64,000 nucleotides of DNA from Brevipalpus yothersi (Eukaryota > Arthropoda > Arachnida > Trombidiformes > Tenuipalpidae), in contig QZCP01000423.1 in NCBI GenBank assembly GCA_003956705.1, forward strand, positions 1-64,000, in the 5' to 3' direction. Positions 11,927-24,232 of the stretch are shown piece by piece (within the stretch, counting starts at the first letter, position 1; every line of letters starts with the position of its first letter). The notes below the pieces were generated by a model. That model had not been told where the DNA came from. It made no database searches and worked only from the letters and a program-made list of their open reading frames with translations. The translations under genes were made by a program, and so were the position numbers.

Positions 11927-14095
11927 ATGGACTGGAAAGAGTATCGAATCAGAGGTAAGTTTATAAATATATATATAAAATTTATTGAATTATCAAACCA
12001 TGAGGAGTGAGTGAGCGAATGTGTGTATGTGTACATCAATCAGGAGGAAAGAAGGAGAAGAGGAAAAGTATCTATCTAAATTTTTCTTCAAGGCAAAGAA
12101 ATGGTTGATTTTATTGCTGATTATATGGAAAATATACGAGATAAGCGAGTTTTTCCATCCGTCAAGCCTGGTTATATGAGAAGTTTAGTGTCAAATGATG
12201 CTCCCCAGGAAGGTGAATGTTGGGATGAAATATTTTCTGATTTTGAAAAAGTTATCCTGCCCGGTGTAACACACTGGCAAAGTCCATACATGCACGCATA
12301 CTTTCCCGCTCTCAATAGTCCGGCATCATTATTGGGCGATATGCTTGCCGATGCAATCGGATGTCTTGGTTTCACTTGGGCATCATCACCGGCCTGTACC
12401 GAATTGGAAGTGATCGTTATGGATTGGCTGGGTAAAGCAATTGGGCTGCCGGAAGATTTTCTTCATACACGTTCAGATAGTTCAGGTGGAGGTGTTATTC
12501 AAACCACCGCAAGTGAGGCCACTTTTGTTGCCCTATTGGCAGCGCGTACTGAAGCTATTCGACGAATTAAATCTATTTATGATGATGATATGGATGATGC
12601 TGAGATCAATAAACGACTGGTGGCCTATTGTTCCGATCAGGCCCACTCATCAGCTGAGAAAGCGGGCTTAATTGGCTTGGTGAAGATGAGATATGTTGAA
12701 ACTGATGATGATTTATCAATGCGACCCGATTTGCTGGTGGAAGCGATCAAGTATGATCAGCAACAAGGACTGATACCATTCTTTTTGTGTGCCACACTCG
12801 GAACAACCGGTGCTTGTGCTTTCGACAATTTGGCCTCACTCGGACCAATATGTCAGATTGAGAATATTTGGATCCATGTGGATGCTGCATACGCTGGGAC
12901 TGGATTTGTGTGCCCTGAATTTCGTGATTGGATGAATGGTATTGAATATGCCCACAGTTTCGCTTTCAATCCATCCAAGTGGATGATGGTCCACTTTGAT
13001 TGTACTGCGATGTGGGTCAAAAATAGTCAATCCCTACATCGTACATTCAATGTTGACCCGTTGTATTTGAAACATGAAAACAGTGGTCTGGCTGTGGACT
13101 ATATGCATTGGCAAATACCGTTGAGTAAACGTTTTCGAGCTCTAAAACTTTGGTTTGTTTTACGTAATTTTGGTATCAAAGGATTGCAAGCTCATGTAAG
13201 ACGGGGCGTCGAGTTGGCGGGCATATTTCAAAAGTGCATCATATCGGATTCAAGATTTGAGCTTCCGGTCAAAAATCATCTTGGACTGGTGGTTTTTCGT
13301 CTCAAGGGTGATAATGAGTTGACCGAGAAGCTACTCAAACGGCTGAATTCGGAAGGCAAAATACACTGTGTTCCTGCATCTTTCAAGGGAATTTATGTGA
13401 TACGATTTACGATCACATCTTTTCGCACTACTGAGGAAGATGTGATGCGAGATTGGAAAATAATTCAAGCCACAGCAACGTCAATGATCAAAGAGTACAC
13501 AGCACCAGCATCCTATCTACCAGCAAAGAGGAATATCAATTTGGCGGAAACGAAAAAATTGAATCCCGATTTTGGTACCAGTTTACTGTTGGCCAATAGT
13601 CCGATGACACCGAAAGTGGTTAATGGAAGTTTTGTGGCCATATTTGAGGATCAAGGTGCACAACCCGAATTTGTTCGCCATTTAGGAAGTTCACTCAAAT
13701 TAGTGGCTCGAGAAAATCCCAATCTTCGACGTCGAATTAAGGGTCTCATGCTATCGGATAAACAGTACAGGTAATTGATTAAATTTCTTGAATACAGCAT
13801 ATAGTGACTCAAATTTTACAAGAGAAATTAAATATATACCTGAATTCTAATTGTTGAGATTTTCTCCCGTCTCTTTAGTCTTGATTCGAGAATGGATCTT
13901 ATGAACAGTATTGTGGCTAATATTGATTTTGGCTCCAATTCCTCTCCAACAGCAAAAGTAAAAAGCTTAGGCTCTGAGGGTTAGTGTATTGAAACATTGA
14001 CAATGTTTCTATGAATTGGTTTGGTCTAATTTTATCTAATTTATCTCTCTTCATCATCAGAGAAATGTGATTCCATTGAGGAGGAAGCTAAATGA
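11927..14095 (+). CDS. Hdc: Histidine decarboxylase
   Basis: This PLP enzyme makes histamine, the arthropod photoreceptor and mechanoreceptor transmitter, by decarboxylating L-histidine. Exons: 11927-11954 (MDWKEYRIR), 12093-13770, 13879-13979 and 14061-14095, about 613 residues. The group II decarboxylase fold is intact: GVTHWQSPYMHAYFPALNS, GFTWASSPACTELE, GGGVIQTTASEA, HVDAAYAGTGFVCPEF and FNPSKW, whose lysine (about residue 305) binds PLP. HRTFNVDPLYLKHENSG, MHWQIPLSKRFRALKLWF and HCVPASFKGIYVIRFTITS match the histidine rather than the DOPA or tyrosine branch; that assignment rests on family memory. If the last splice (donor at 13980) is not used, translation stops at 13982-13984 instead. 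The upstream first exon with a phase-1 donor is typical of this family. Confidence 0.92.
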
Positions 14096-14183
14096 TGCCT
14101 ACCTGTTGTAGAAAAATGAAACTAAAATTTTTTTGTTGGAAATTTAATCCTCATTTAATCCTAGTAAAAATTTTGCCATTGTT

Positions 14184-14244
14184 AATAAATGTTAGAACTC
14201 AACTCATACTTGTTAATCATACTGTGTCTATATGAAATAATAAA
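14184..14244 (+). terminator. polyadenylation signals of histidine decarboxylase
   Basis: Two AATAAA hexamers (14184-14189 and 14239-14244) lie about 90 and 145 bp past the Hdc stop, in the usual place for 3'-end processing. Usage is inferred. Confidence 0.6.
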
Positions 14245-14352
14245 TCATTCAAGTGCACTAGCCAATCGAAGTAATGGCCTGACCAAAGAGTAGTCACTAC
14301 TCTTTGGGCCTGACTGTATTCTCGATCTTCAATCTTTATCGTGATTCATTCC

Positions 14353-14430
14353 TACTAGCCAAAAGCATTGCGCAAAGATGATAATGGTGATGATGATGAC
14401 GATCCATACATGTATATGATATAAATAAAT
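14353..14430. repeat. dispersed direct repeat, copy 1
   Basis: About 78 bp starting TACTAGCCAAAAGCATTG and ending in ATGATATAAATAAA, with an internal GATGATGATGACGAT segment. A near-identical copy lies at about 16204-16275. Differences are a few substitutions and a short length change near the end. Confidence 0.85.
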
Positions 14431-16203
14431 ATGCTACCCATAGTTGCTCTACCATGATCATTTCTGAATATACTATCAAAATTTACTAGAATTACACCGA
14501 ATACATGCAATCTTCTGGTCTCTTTCACCCTCTTGTGGTACTTTCTAAGAATCTTTTTCCACATTCAAAGATAAATATCTATCTTTCTCTTTTTCTCTCA
14601 GATCATCTCTCAAGCGTGATTCCCTAACTTTTTCCGATGGATGATGTCCGTCCAATGCCACTGGTTGCACTCATATGTACATATACTTGTTACGCAACTG
14701 GAAGACATGCTTCGAAGCGTTTCTATGGGCTGGAAGCTTTTTAGGGCGAGCAAAGTCTCAAGTAAGGAATCTTATTACGAAACCACATACAGCTCACTTG
14801 ACCTCGGTTGATGAGATTTGGATTGGCTTTACTTGACTGAATATCTTTTTTCACCATCTGTTCACCAATCTTTTCAAGATCATCATCGAAGAGAATCCAC
14901 AAAGTTCTACCGATAATGAGAACACTTTGGGCAGGCATTTTGCGAGCGTGTACGAAGAGGGAGAGAGAATCTTACAACTTTCTAGAAAAATTTTGGCATC
15001 AATTTTATGATGATGAGGAACTTGATGATGAACCAGGGTCAGAAAGCGGGTAAAATCGTAATCGTTTTTTCTTTTCTTGGTGCTTAATTATTCCCCTCAA
15101 AACTGAGGCATCACGCTAACTGCGGAATATTTCATATGTATTATTCAACCAAACGATATTCTTGTGCTCACTCATCATAAACTTTGATGAGCTCCGATAA
15201 TGTCGATCAAATTGAGAAAAATTGACACCTAAAAGATTGATGATGATACATATTCATCTTGAATCGTTTCTTACAGATCTCATTAGAGAAAGAAAAGCAG
15301 CTCAATTGAGAAATACGAAAAATAAGAATTTTCCATCGAAAAAAAAAATTTTCCTAAGAACAAGCAACCGTGCTTGGTGCGATGAATGTGTGTGTGTGTG
15401 TAAGCTTCCATTTGAAACCGGATTAAATGAGCTTGATTTCTTTTTCAGTGAAAAGAACTTTGTATCTCTACAACTTTCCTCGAGGAAAGCTTATAAATCT
15501 GCAAAGAGAAGTGGTTGCTAGAAATTTTCCAAGAATTTGAAAGTATCAGGACATATGGATAGATACAGAGATCTTTAAGCATGAGTAGATTAACCATAAC
15601 CACGGAAATATGAAACATATTGAAGTGAATTGAGCAAATTTTCAGAGGTGTACACAAGATCATTTTATCGCACCGAGAAATTGCCACAGAAATTGTGGGA
15701 AAAATGAGAACCAAGGGTAATACTGTTGACGATGAGAATAGACAAAAAATGATCTAGAAAAAGATTGCAAAATTGTGCAGATCTTCTCGGCCAAGTGAAT
15801 AGGAAAAAAAAGATGTAATAAGGGGGCTCGATTTTATCGAGAATAGGTGAAAAGATAGATGAAAGATTTGGTAACTGGAAGGAAGTTTAACAAGCGGTCA
15901 GATTCGATAACTTGTTTCGTTTTACGATTTGCCAAAAAAGACAGATGACTTTGATATGTTGACAAGGCGTTCACGGTGGGAGAAACTTGACACTTCATTG
16001 ATTACACTCGGGAAAATTACCGTCATTTTGTTGGGATGCTCGGGACACAATCGAATCATTTCAAACCATGTATCGTTACACACCTTGCGGTATATGCACA
16101 AATATTGCGAATATCCTTATTTTCTTTAACTAAGATATTTAAAAACAGATCCCACGTTCACCTTTGTCCTCATTCGATCTTTAGCGTGATCCATCTGAAG
16201 ACT
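14431..16203. other. spacer between repeat copies
   Basis: No exon is recognised on either strand. Open frames here (for example 15222-15521 + and 15445-15714 -) show no motif, no plausible signal peptide and no good splice partners. A short (GT)n lies near 15388. Confidence 0.5.
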
Positions 16204-16275
16204 TACTAGCCAAAAGCATTGCACAAAGATGATCATGGTGGTGATGATGACGATTCATATATGATATAAATAAAA
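16204..16275. repeat. dispersed direct repeat, copy 2
   Basis: Second copy of the 14353-14430 sequence in the same orientation, 1.85 kb away. It ends five bases before the stop codon of adenylate kinase 6 on the minus strand, so it forms that gene's immediate 3' flank. Confidence 0.85.
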
Positions 16276-16279
16276 ATTA

Positions 16280-16810
16280 TCAAAATGATTGGCGACTATT
16301 GCGTTCAATCCAATCTCGAATAAAGTCAACATTCTCCTCCAAATCAGAAGGTCCATCGTTTTTCAATTCGTACACTTGAGTGAAACTTGATTTGGCCTCA
16401 TCGAGTATCAATTGAAATATTTCACTTTCTACATTGGAATCGAGCTTCTTTTGAGAATATCCTCGATCCGATAGACGATTGAACAGCGGTGTGGTGGAAG
16501 TGCGAAGAACAAAAACGGCATCAAACCATTCTTGTGGAAAAAAATCACAACCATGATAATCAACAATCAAACCACCATTTTCATCCTCCATAATGGGTCT
16601 CATGTGTTCCACAACCGCATCTTCATCCAATATATAGCATTCCAATTCATCATCATACTCAATATACAGTTGGCGTTCATCAGCAAATTCACCCACATTA
16701 ATATACTGATAATTGGGCAATACAGGTAATAATTTTTCACATATCGACGATTTACCGGTTCCCGGTGTACCTGTGATGAGAACATTCTTATGACGTCTGG
16801 TATAGCTCAT
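16280..16810 (-). CDS. Ak6: Adenylate kinase isoenzyme 6 (hCINAP/Fap7 family)
   Basis: A single-exon gene of 176 residues, the usual length for this family. It is a nuclear NMP kinase/ATPase that helps cleave 20S pre-rRNA during 40S ribosome maturation and binds Rps14. The P-loop is GTPGTGKS near residues 14-21. INVGEFADE, LDEDAVVEHM, GGLIVDYHGCDFFPQEWFD and LSDRGYSQKK correspond to the NMP-binding, core and lid segments of AK6, including the DYHG motif that separates it from cytosolic adenylate kinases. The start is the only methionine ahead of the P-loop with the usual spacing. No introns are needed. Its 3' end abuts copy 2 of a dispersed repeat. Confidence 0.95.
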   Translation of the reverse strand: MSYTRRHKNVLITGTPGTGKSSICEKLLPVLPNYQYINVGEFADERQLYIEYDDELECYILDEDAVVEHMRPIMEDENGGLIVDYHGCDFFPQEWFDAVFVLRTSTTPLFNRLSDRGYSQKKLDSNVESEIFQLILDEAKSSFTQVYELKNDGPSDLEENVDFIRDWIERNSRQSF

Positions 16811-17137
16811 AGCTCCAAATTATTGCCAATAACAATGATGTGTATCAAACACACACACAGTGGTGAAAGTAATATAATTACGATTTATATAATACACTTA
16901 AACAAAACACAACTTTATTAATACACTAGATGTTATTGCAATTAAACATATGAATCTCTTTTCACTTCATTAACATCTGATCATCATCAAAAGTTTTTTT
17001 TTTCTTGTATCAACTTGATTCAAGTTTTCTTAACATTGTCACACCCGATGTGCGTATCCAACATGACTTGTGGGCATGCCTTATATTATTAAGCCACGCC
17101 TCTATTACATCTGGCGGCTTGATTAATTGATCTGATG

Positions 17138-17215
17138 GAATTCGTACAATTCGTACAATTCGTACAATTCTAACGATTCTAATAATTCGTAAAATTTGTA
17201 CAATTCCGAGTACAA
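17138..17215. repeat. tandem 9-mer minisatellite
   Basis: A unit close to ATTCGTACA is repeated perfectly at first and then degenerately (CTAACGATT, CTAATAATT, CGTAAAATT). On the minus strand it translates as an IVR run, which explains an apparent reading frame there that I do not accept as a gene. Confidence 0.9.
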
Positions 17216-17739
17216 TTAGCAACCTATCTTCTCTTTTTTGCAATTTCAATTTGATCTTTTCAGCATGCCCTTTTATATTGGCTGTTCTCCTTGGAATGGA
17301 ACAATAATTGAGCTTCAATTTTCTCCAGTTAACTAGAATAAACTTCATATGTAGGATGGAATAAACTGATGATCATCATAACTCTCTTATTATACAGTGA
17401 AAATTTTTGATCATCATTTAGCAATCGAACATTGTATCCAACTGTGAAGTCTTCTTCAACCGATAGCTTTAGACTGATGCAAGATTGTACAAGGTATCTT
17501 TTAAAATAAAGAAACCTTTTTGGACTTCAATCAAGCAGAAAATGATGCTATTTTGAGGCTCTCAATGCTCATCACAATTTAATTGAAGCTGATAGTTCAT
17601 TGTCAAGATTTTCGTGAGTAGGTAAGAGGTAGTGTAGAACAGTGTCTATTCTTCGTTTATAAAATTATCAGCAGATTACATTTTATCAATCGATAAATAG
17701 ACTATACACCTTTTTTGGTGGTTAAAACGATTGAAAAGC

Positions 17740-19273
17740 TCAATAAAATCTTCTTAGACGTGGCTTCACAGGATGAGCTTTCTTGAAAGAAAATTTGTTG
17801 AAAGAAGAAGATGGAATATGTTCTGAGGATGTCCATGAAGTGGCTTTCTGTCGACGTGCCCATGATTCAACTGGTGGAAATCGACTTTGCCGAATCTGTA
17901 TTTTGTCTGGAATTGGATCCGATTCAATTGGAAAATTAATTCGTCTCCGAAGAGGTGTCATCATGAGAAATTGGAGAAGCTGTTCAGCTATACGTATCAT
18001 CGATATTTCAGTCCACAAGCTAACAATACTTGTAACATAGCAGATAAACTCTATGAAACTTTGTAGGCCAACATAGTGGACTTCAGTAAATTTTCCCAAC
18101 GGAAAGGCAACATTAATTTGATATGTATCGTTTGTCCGAAATGGATTCCTAGAAAGAGAGGATTGATTCAAATTAATTCAAATTATCAGATTAAACTTAT
18201 GCTTCTCTGCCATCTTACATTATTTGACTAGCGCAAACTGAATTATACAGATAGTCAATACATTGCATTTCAGGGTATCTTGAGTGACAATATGTGGTTA
18301 TATTTGTTTCACTAAGTGATGCAAAACGACCATTACCATATTCTGGAGTTACCTTAACATATCTTCGATCAACCCAGGCATGAAAATGTTTGTATGAAGT
18401 GTCCACAATACATCGTTTGATACATGTTTGCCGGTTTCGACATTCATTTTTAGAATAATCTCGACATGGCGGATTATATGGAGATGGAAGTCGCTTAATT
18501 AATGTTCGCTCGAAGGTGATCGATGCTCGATTATAATTGTATGAATCAAATTGAATGAAACTTGGATTACCTAAACTTTCATCCAGATCATCGGTTGAAT
18601 GTGTTAAATAGACACCAATATTGTTGGTATAAATTCTTGACACATTTAATATAACATTTATCATCCAATCTGAACCAATCTTATTCTTATCATACACTAT
18701 CACGGGAAATTGATTCTCAAAAAGTGTATAACATTTCGAATATAAACTAAGATATTGGACCAATTTTGAAGTTATTTTGAGACAATTTTCAAATCTATAT
18801 CCACTACTTAACACCTCACAACTGATCACATAGTCTTCCCAAGATGGAACGGAAGTATTGATTTGACTCAAAGTCATCGATGATATATCGAGTGTTTGAT
18901 TGCCCTGAAACTGTAATTCACTTAATTTGAAGAAGAAACACAATGAAAAAGCTGGCAACTCAGTTGTCTGAGGATTTGTGATGTACACATTGGTGGTTGT
19001 TTGGAATCGAAGATAACTTTTGGTGATAAAAAATGCCTGAATCAATGCTCCAGTATAGCCAAATATTTTGGCAAATCGTCGATGTGACGGTATTGACCTC
19101 AAATTGAATCGATCAGGTGAAGAATTTCTTGATGTTTTCTGTTGAGTTGGATGCTGAATTTCTGAGATATCACCTTTTTGAGAAGATAATTGAGGTGGTC
19201 TACGTAAAAAAGTATTAGTTGCTACACTGAAATCTAGCATCGTGAACCCTGAACCCTTTTCTTCCGTAATCAC
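17740..19273 (-). CDS. DEG/ENaC (pickpocket/degenerin-type) sodium channel subunit, divergent
   Basis: Two exons in minus-strand order, 19273-18219 and 18148-17740, give about 487 residues. The fold runs: cytosolic N-terminus, first membrane span (KIFGYTGALIQAFFITKSYL) just before an NVYITNPQTTELPAFSLC stretch typical of the post-M1 region, and a cysteine-rich ectodomain (CRDYSKNECRNRQTCIKRC near the end). The second span follows YVGLQSFIEFICYVTSIVSLW. DEG/ENaC subunits form trimeric amiloride-sensitive cation channels for mechanosensation, taste or peptide gating. The normally conserved GxS selectivity filter (as in GLFLGASVLS) reads SLWTEISMIRIAE here, so a glutamate replaces the glycine. 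A C-terminal basic tail of about 80 residues follows. The subunit type is not resolvable by eye. Confidence 0.82.
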
Positions 19274-22200
19274 AATCTAGATCGGTACATGTAAACTAGA
19301 TCACACATATTTACACCGCCACTAGAATGGCCTAGAAAACTCGAAATTTTGATTCATGTTACTTTTCACTATTCTTTTCAACTGAAATCGATTAAATTGA
19401 TTGATTCATTCAATGTTCATTCAATCGTAGCAACCCTTAAGCTGGAAACAATCTAACAGTAGGAGACATCCGTCTCAAGTCTTCCACAATGTTCCCAAAG
19501 TCTCATGTGAAGTTCCTCAACAATTTGACAGGACAAATAATAGAGTAATAATTGATTTTTTTTTCTCGCAACCAAAAAATAATCTACTCGTGTGAAAACT
19601 AATGATGATTCATATTTTCCGCTCTCATTTTCTAATATAAAATCAAGATCATCCACTGAAAACTGTTCTTCGAGTCACATTTTTTGTCAAATGTTAACAC
19701 ACGATTGGTGTAAACAGTAGAAATATGGTTACTTGGAGCAAAATAAGAGTATTTATAGGAAAATGAAAATGATCTGAATGAAAGGAAAGTTCCATTTTCA
19801 ACTCTACCAGACTGAAAAGAGAGCTTCAAAAGCTTATATAATTTACAGAAGATTAATACATTCGATGAAGATTAATGAATTGGCTAACAATGATGGTCAA
19901 CCCAAGTCTACTATTTCAAATAACTCAATAAAGTTCGGATTTGCTTCTAAGTCTGATGTATGAATATGACATTTTTCTTTCTTTGAATAATAATTCAAAA
20001 AGAAATCACAATATTTACAAAGCATTGATTGACAGAATCATGGTGGTAACCAAAATACTCGGAATTTTTCAGCCATTCGAAAATTAAAAATCTAGATAAT
20101 GAACTGTTACCAATTTCAGCTATCATGGTGCTAAAAAGAGTAAGAAAAGCAGTAATTTCGAATCACATGAAATTGTTTAATCTCTTTTTTCCTCTCATCA
20201 ATTTTACGATTTAAGTTAATATTTCGGCTGAGATTTATCAAGCATGTTGATCATTTCATTTAAACCTTTTTCAGGTTATTCTATTGTATTTATTTGTAGA
20301 AAATTCATCTACTTTGGTAGGAAAAAAAGGGGTGAACTCATGTAAAATTTTGAATGATAAGCAACCATATACTATCGGAAGACTCGATTATCAACATCAT
20401 GGATATTGAGTGAATCAGCCAAAAAATATTCAAAAATAATTTGATTAGTTACTCTACATAGCAATTGCCTCTAGAATAATGTTCTCAAGATGGCGCTTAT
20501 AATATCGTCAGAACGAAATATCGTTTGTACGAAAATTCGTTACCGGCTATCTGATGCTCTGAACTCATCTGGTATCGAATTTTTGCTCTCAAGAACTAAA
20601 CAAAAAAGTTAGACTACTATACTTTAGATAGAATATACGTTTATATTTTGTATTCATATGTTCATAGAAATGTGGAACAATGTTAAACAATAACATGCAA
20701 TGTATATAGAGTACATTTAAAAGGAACTTGTCCCAACTTTCGAGTCTCTCTTTTGGATCATTAGTGGCAAGAGGAATCGATTGCCTATCCTCGTGGATTT
20801 GAATTAATTGAATATTGTGAAAGAATTCCTTGAGTCTACAAGATCACACGATTTTGTATGATGCCTTCTTTTCGAATCATTTCTGGCTCCTCGATTTGAC
20901 TTTGAAAAATTGGGGGCTATCGGTAGCCTCGAAAGGGAAAATTAATCCAAACATGTAGAAACACGATTGGGGCTCGGAATTTATTTATAACTCAAATCGA
21001 TTTTTCTCCTACAAAAGTGACCATTCATACACTTGTGACGGAATACTTGTTGTCTTCACATTGAACGAGAAAGAAAATAATTAATTGATTCCGATTATAT
21101 CTCCTCAGATCGCCTGCGGCCATTTTGAGGTAATTTATCTTACCCAAGGGAAAAAGTATACTAGAGCATACTCAGTAGCTTTATTGAGGGCCAATATTCA
21201 CTGACATCAGGTTCACATGTTGCGACATCATTATCTTGTTTCATATTCCAAAAATTGTCTAGGTCAATTGGGAAGCAACATCTCGCCAGCGAAATGAATC
21301 CATCCCACAATCCAAAAGGATTGAGGCAATAATCATGAAACTTGTGTCTCTTAACAAGTGAAGACGGTGTGAAAGTTTCGATTATTTTAATGTCCATTCT
21401 GCTTGTGGATCACTTCAACATAAACTTTTCCGATCGTTCATCCAGTTCAAAACTCACTGAACAATTAAAAAATGTTCACCTCATCATTCAAACTTTTTCG
21501 AAGCTAACGGTAAAATATTCACTGTTTGCTGCACGAACACAGGTAACACTGAGGATTTCCGAAAGAGCTAGTTGATTGATCACACAACCGATGCTGTTGA
21601 TTTACCAATCAAAATAGTTTGAATCATTTGTGATTAATAATAATAATGATTCAACTTGATCTGGAGCACATAGATAAATGTAAATGATTCTCAATTCAGA
21701 GACCGTTGAGGTTCGATCAGAATGGCCTTGCCACTCTCTCGGGCACACTGATTGTCGCTATTCAAACGAATCCAACAGGAATTACAAGTTACGCCTATCG
21801 TGAGGTTCGATTTTTTTTACGAGGAAATGTTTATCTGATTGAATAATGATAAAAATATTATACCTCACATACTCCTATCTATGGGCTAGTGGGAAAGTGT
21901 TCATGGTAAGAGAGGGTATCTCTATCCAATGGTTCAGCCTAGCTCTAATTTTATGAACATTTTTTGAATGCTAACGTTTTTACACATCACAGCCAACATA
22001 ACTTAACATAACTTGTATGGTAGGAAAAGTCTAGCCTTTGGATGGACGATTAAAGAGAATGAAACTTTTGTCCTTCCTTCCTTTCGATATCGGAAGAGAA
22101 AAAAAAATTATCCGTACGAATAGGCATCAATGACACGATTGATTAAACAGAGAACTCATTATCAATTCAGAATGACATCAATTAAAGAAACACTCTTGCT

Positions 22201-23455
22201 TGGATGACACTCGCCTTTTTTCCTTATTCTCAATGCTCCAGGCAATGTTTTTAAACTTTCATTGTCTTTCCACTTAGATTGGCCGATCTCGATGAAAAGT
22301 TTTTCCCTCTCTACTGATGAGGGCAATAAATGTCCACACTTTCAGTGCCAATCTTGGATGAATCAAGCCTTGACTTGGATCAATGAACGAGAACCTTCCA
22401 ACTTACGATTATGTTTTAAGTGAAAATATCTACAAGTGATAGGAAAAAATCTATGAATATCATGAATATTATGCTCCAAATTTCGAAAAAATTTCATCAT
22501 TTCCGCTCTCTAACATAATATGTGTACCTACATATATGTCTTGTTGTTATGTATTCAGTTTCCTTTCGTGGATGTCTTGAGTGAAAATAATTGTGACTCA
22601 TAAATGTTCCATCAAAGTGATGAAAAAAGGACGAAAAACTGAAAAATAGGTGCTTAATGCTATTGGGTAATTACTTGATGTAAATGTTGGCATTTAAAAG
22701 TGAAACGGGCTCTCACCACTCGTTTACCAGTATTATATCTCAGTGTGGAAATTAATTTCCACAGGTGATATTCAGGGGAGTTAGAAATATCTCGTTTTTT
22801 CCATTAACTGAGAATAGTGAAGACCATTACAATAATTGTTTTGTTCAAAGACCGATTCTCTGTTTTCGTGACAACTTTGTGAGCTTTCTCGGGTCACTTT
22901 AATGGACACAGAATTCATTGCATAGGAATCTGATCACTTGATCTTTTCGGAATGATTTGATCACAGAGTGATAAAAGAAAAGGAAAACAAGTTCAAAAAA
23001 TGAAGGGGAAAATGTTTCACTCAGATTGTATAACTCAGCCCAAGGCATATATTAACCTTGATGAGCCTCTGTTTAATTTTCATCACTTGGTTGAAAATTT
23101 TTTTTCACCAACATTCGTCAAAAAAGTTTTGACACTGGAACTGTGGTAATTTTTTTCTCATATCTCTATTTTTGATTAACAAGGAATTATTTATTTGATA
23201 AAAGGTAAATTATAAGCAAAATTTCAGCGAAATTCATGTGGAACTCTAATCACTGATTGATTACTCTTAGTTTTCGAACAAGAGATTATCTTAACCAGAT
23301 ATTGTCCATATTTTGGATCATTCCGAGTAAAAATCCTCGTTCTTTCATCATCATAATCAGTTAGTGCCAACTTCTAGGACTACAGAAGCTTAACACTATG
23401 AAGAGTTAATTTGAAAAAATTTAAAATTTAAAAAACTATCAATTAATTTTTTTCA
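19274..23455. other. long gene-poor spacer
   Basis: About 4.2 kb without a gene I can support. Two overlapping frames near 21161-21575, one per strand, include a few cysteines on the minus strand (CCFPIDLDNF) but lack a signal peptide and convincing splice sites. The rest is AT-rich unique-looking sequence. Regulatory DNA or an unrecognised non-coding RNA cannot be excluded. Confidence 0.45.
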
Positions 23456-23481
23456 GGCCTACAAGAGGAAGGAATATCGAA

Positions 23482-24232
23482 ATGACCAGGTTTCTCATCA
23501 CTGGAGTTCTGCTCCTCATTATGGCTTTGTTTTTGATCAACTTTCCCCAAGATGCTGATGGATTCATAGTTTGGCCCGGTAGGACTACAGCTTGTGACAC
23601 ATGTGATGAATATTCCACCAATTCTGGACGAAACATTCTCTGCTGTTTTACACAGAGCAAATGCTGCGGGTAAGTTATTGATCACCAATTTGACCATTGA
23701 CATTCCAGAGATGATAGGCTGCACAGAGGATGCTTTTCCAGTTGTATAGTCTTTTTCAAGTATTTAGAAAGCATTAGAGATGAGATATTCTCATTCCCAT
23801 TCAATTGAGTTCAGTCTCATGATTGTTAGACAAAAATTTTGATTGTTTTTCATCAACAATTTTGATTATCAATGTGAGAACAGAGCCCAGAATACGTGAT
23901 CTTGAGCATTTTCAGCTCTTAGAACACAATGTATCATGAAATATTCGTGGGTAAATCGATCTCTTCATCACCACTGCAGTAAAAACAAGACAATCAGCCT
24001 GCAGCGATTTTTCATTAATTCTATAGCTATCTTGAATATGAGGCTCAAATCTTAATAACTCTCTAAAAAGGGGCCTTTTAACTAACAAGCCATTCCAGCA
24101 ATGAACGGAACTCATATCGATGTTCTTATTATTCTATCATCAAACAAGATCAAGTTGCTATGATTTATTATATTTTTACTTCATTTTATTACCATCTTTC
24201 CTAGGCCTACATCTTTTGATGAGGAAAGCTGA
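23482..24232 (+). CDS. small secreted cysteine-rich peptide of unknown function
   Basis: The reading frame opens at 23482 with a strong signal peptide (ITGVLLLIMALFLI core) and a likely cleavage around ADG/FIVWPG. The mature part is short and holds six cysteines in two C-x2-C-like and paired groups: ACDTCDEY, then ILCCF and KCCG. A 3' splice site (tttttttcag, about 23456) lies just upstream, so a 5' UTR exon probably exists. Translation either stops at 23671-23673 or, more likely given a consensus donor GG/gtaagtt at 23670, splices to 24205-24232 (acceptor ctttcctag), adding GPTSFDEES and a stop. I recognise no family. A host-defence peptide, secreted effector or neuropeptide-like protein are all possible and none is shown. 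Confidence 0.55.

Noticed and set aside
13982..13984. In-frame TAG as the end of histidine decarboxylase
   Set aside because: A good donor two bases before the TAG and a good acceptor at 14060 extend the frame by a few residues; kept only as an alternative end.
17010..17348. Minus-strand 112-codon frame with an IVRIVR run
   Set aside because: The run is the translation of a degenerate 9-bp tandem repeat, and the flanks have no motif or splice support.
21161..21575. Overlapping frames on both strands with some cysteines
   Set aside because: No signal peptide, no partner exons, no recognised domain; consistent with chance frames.
20000..23400. tRNA or other structured RNA genes in the gene-poor stretch
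   Set aside because: I saw no cloverleaf-compatible A and B box pair; a tRNAscan-SE or Infernal run would be decisive.
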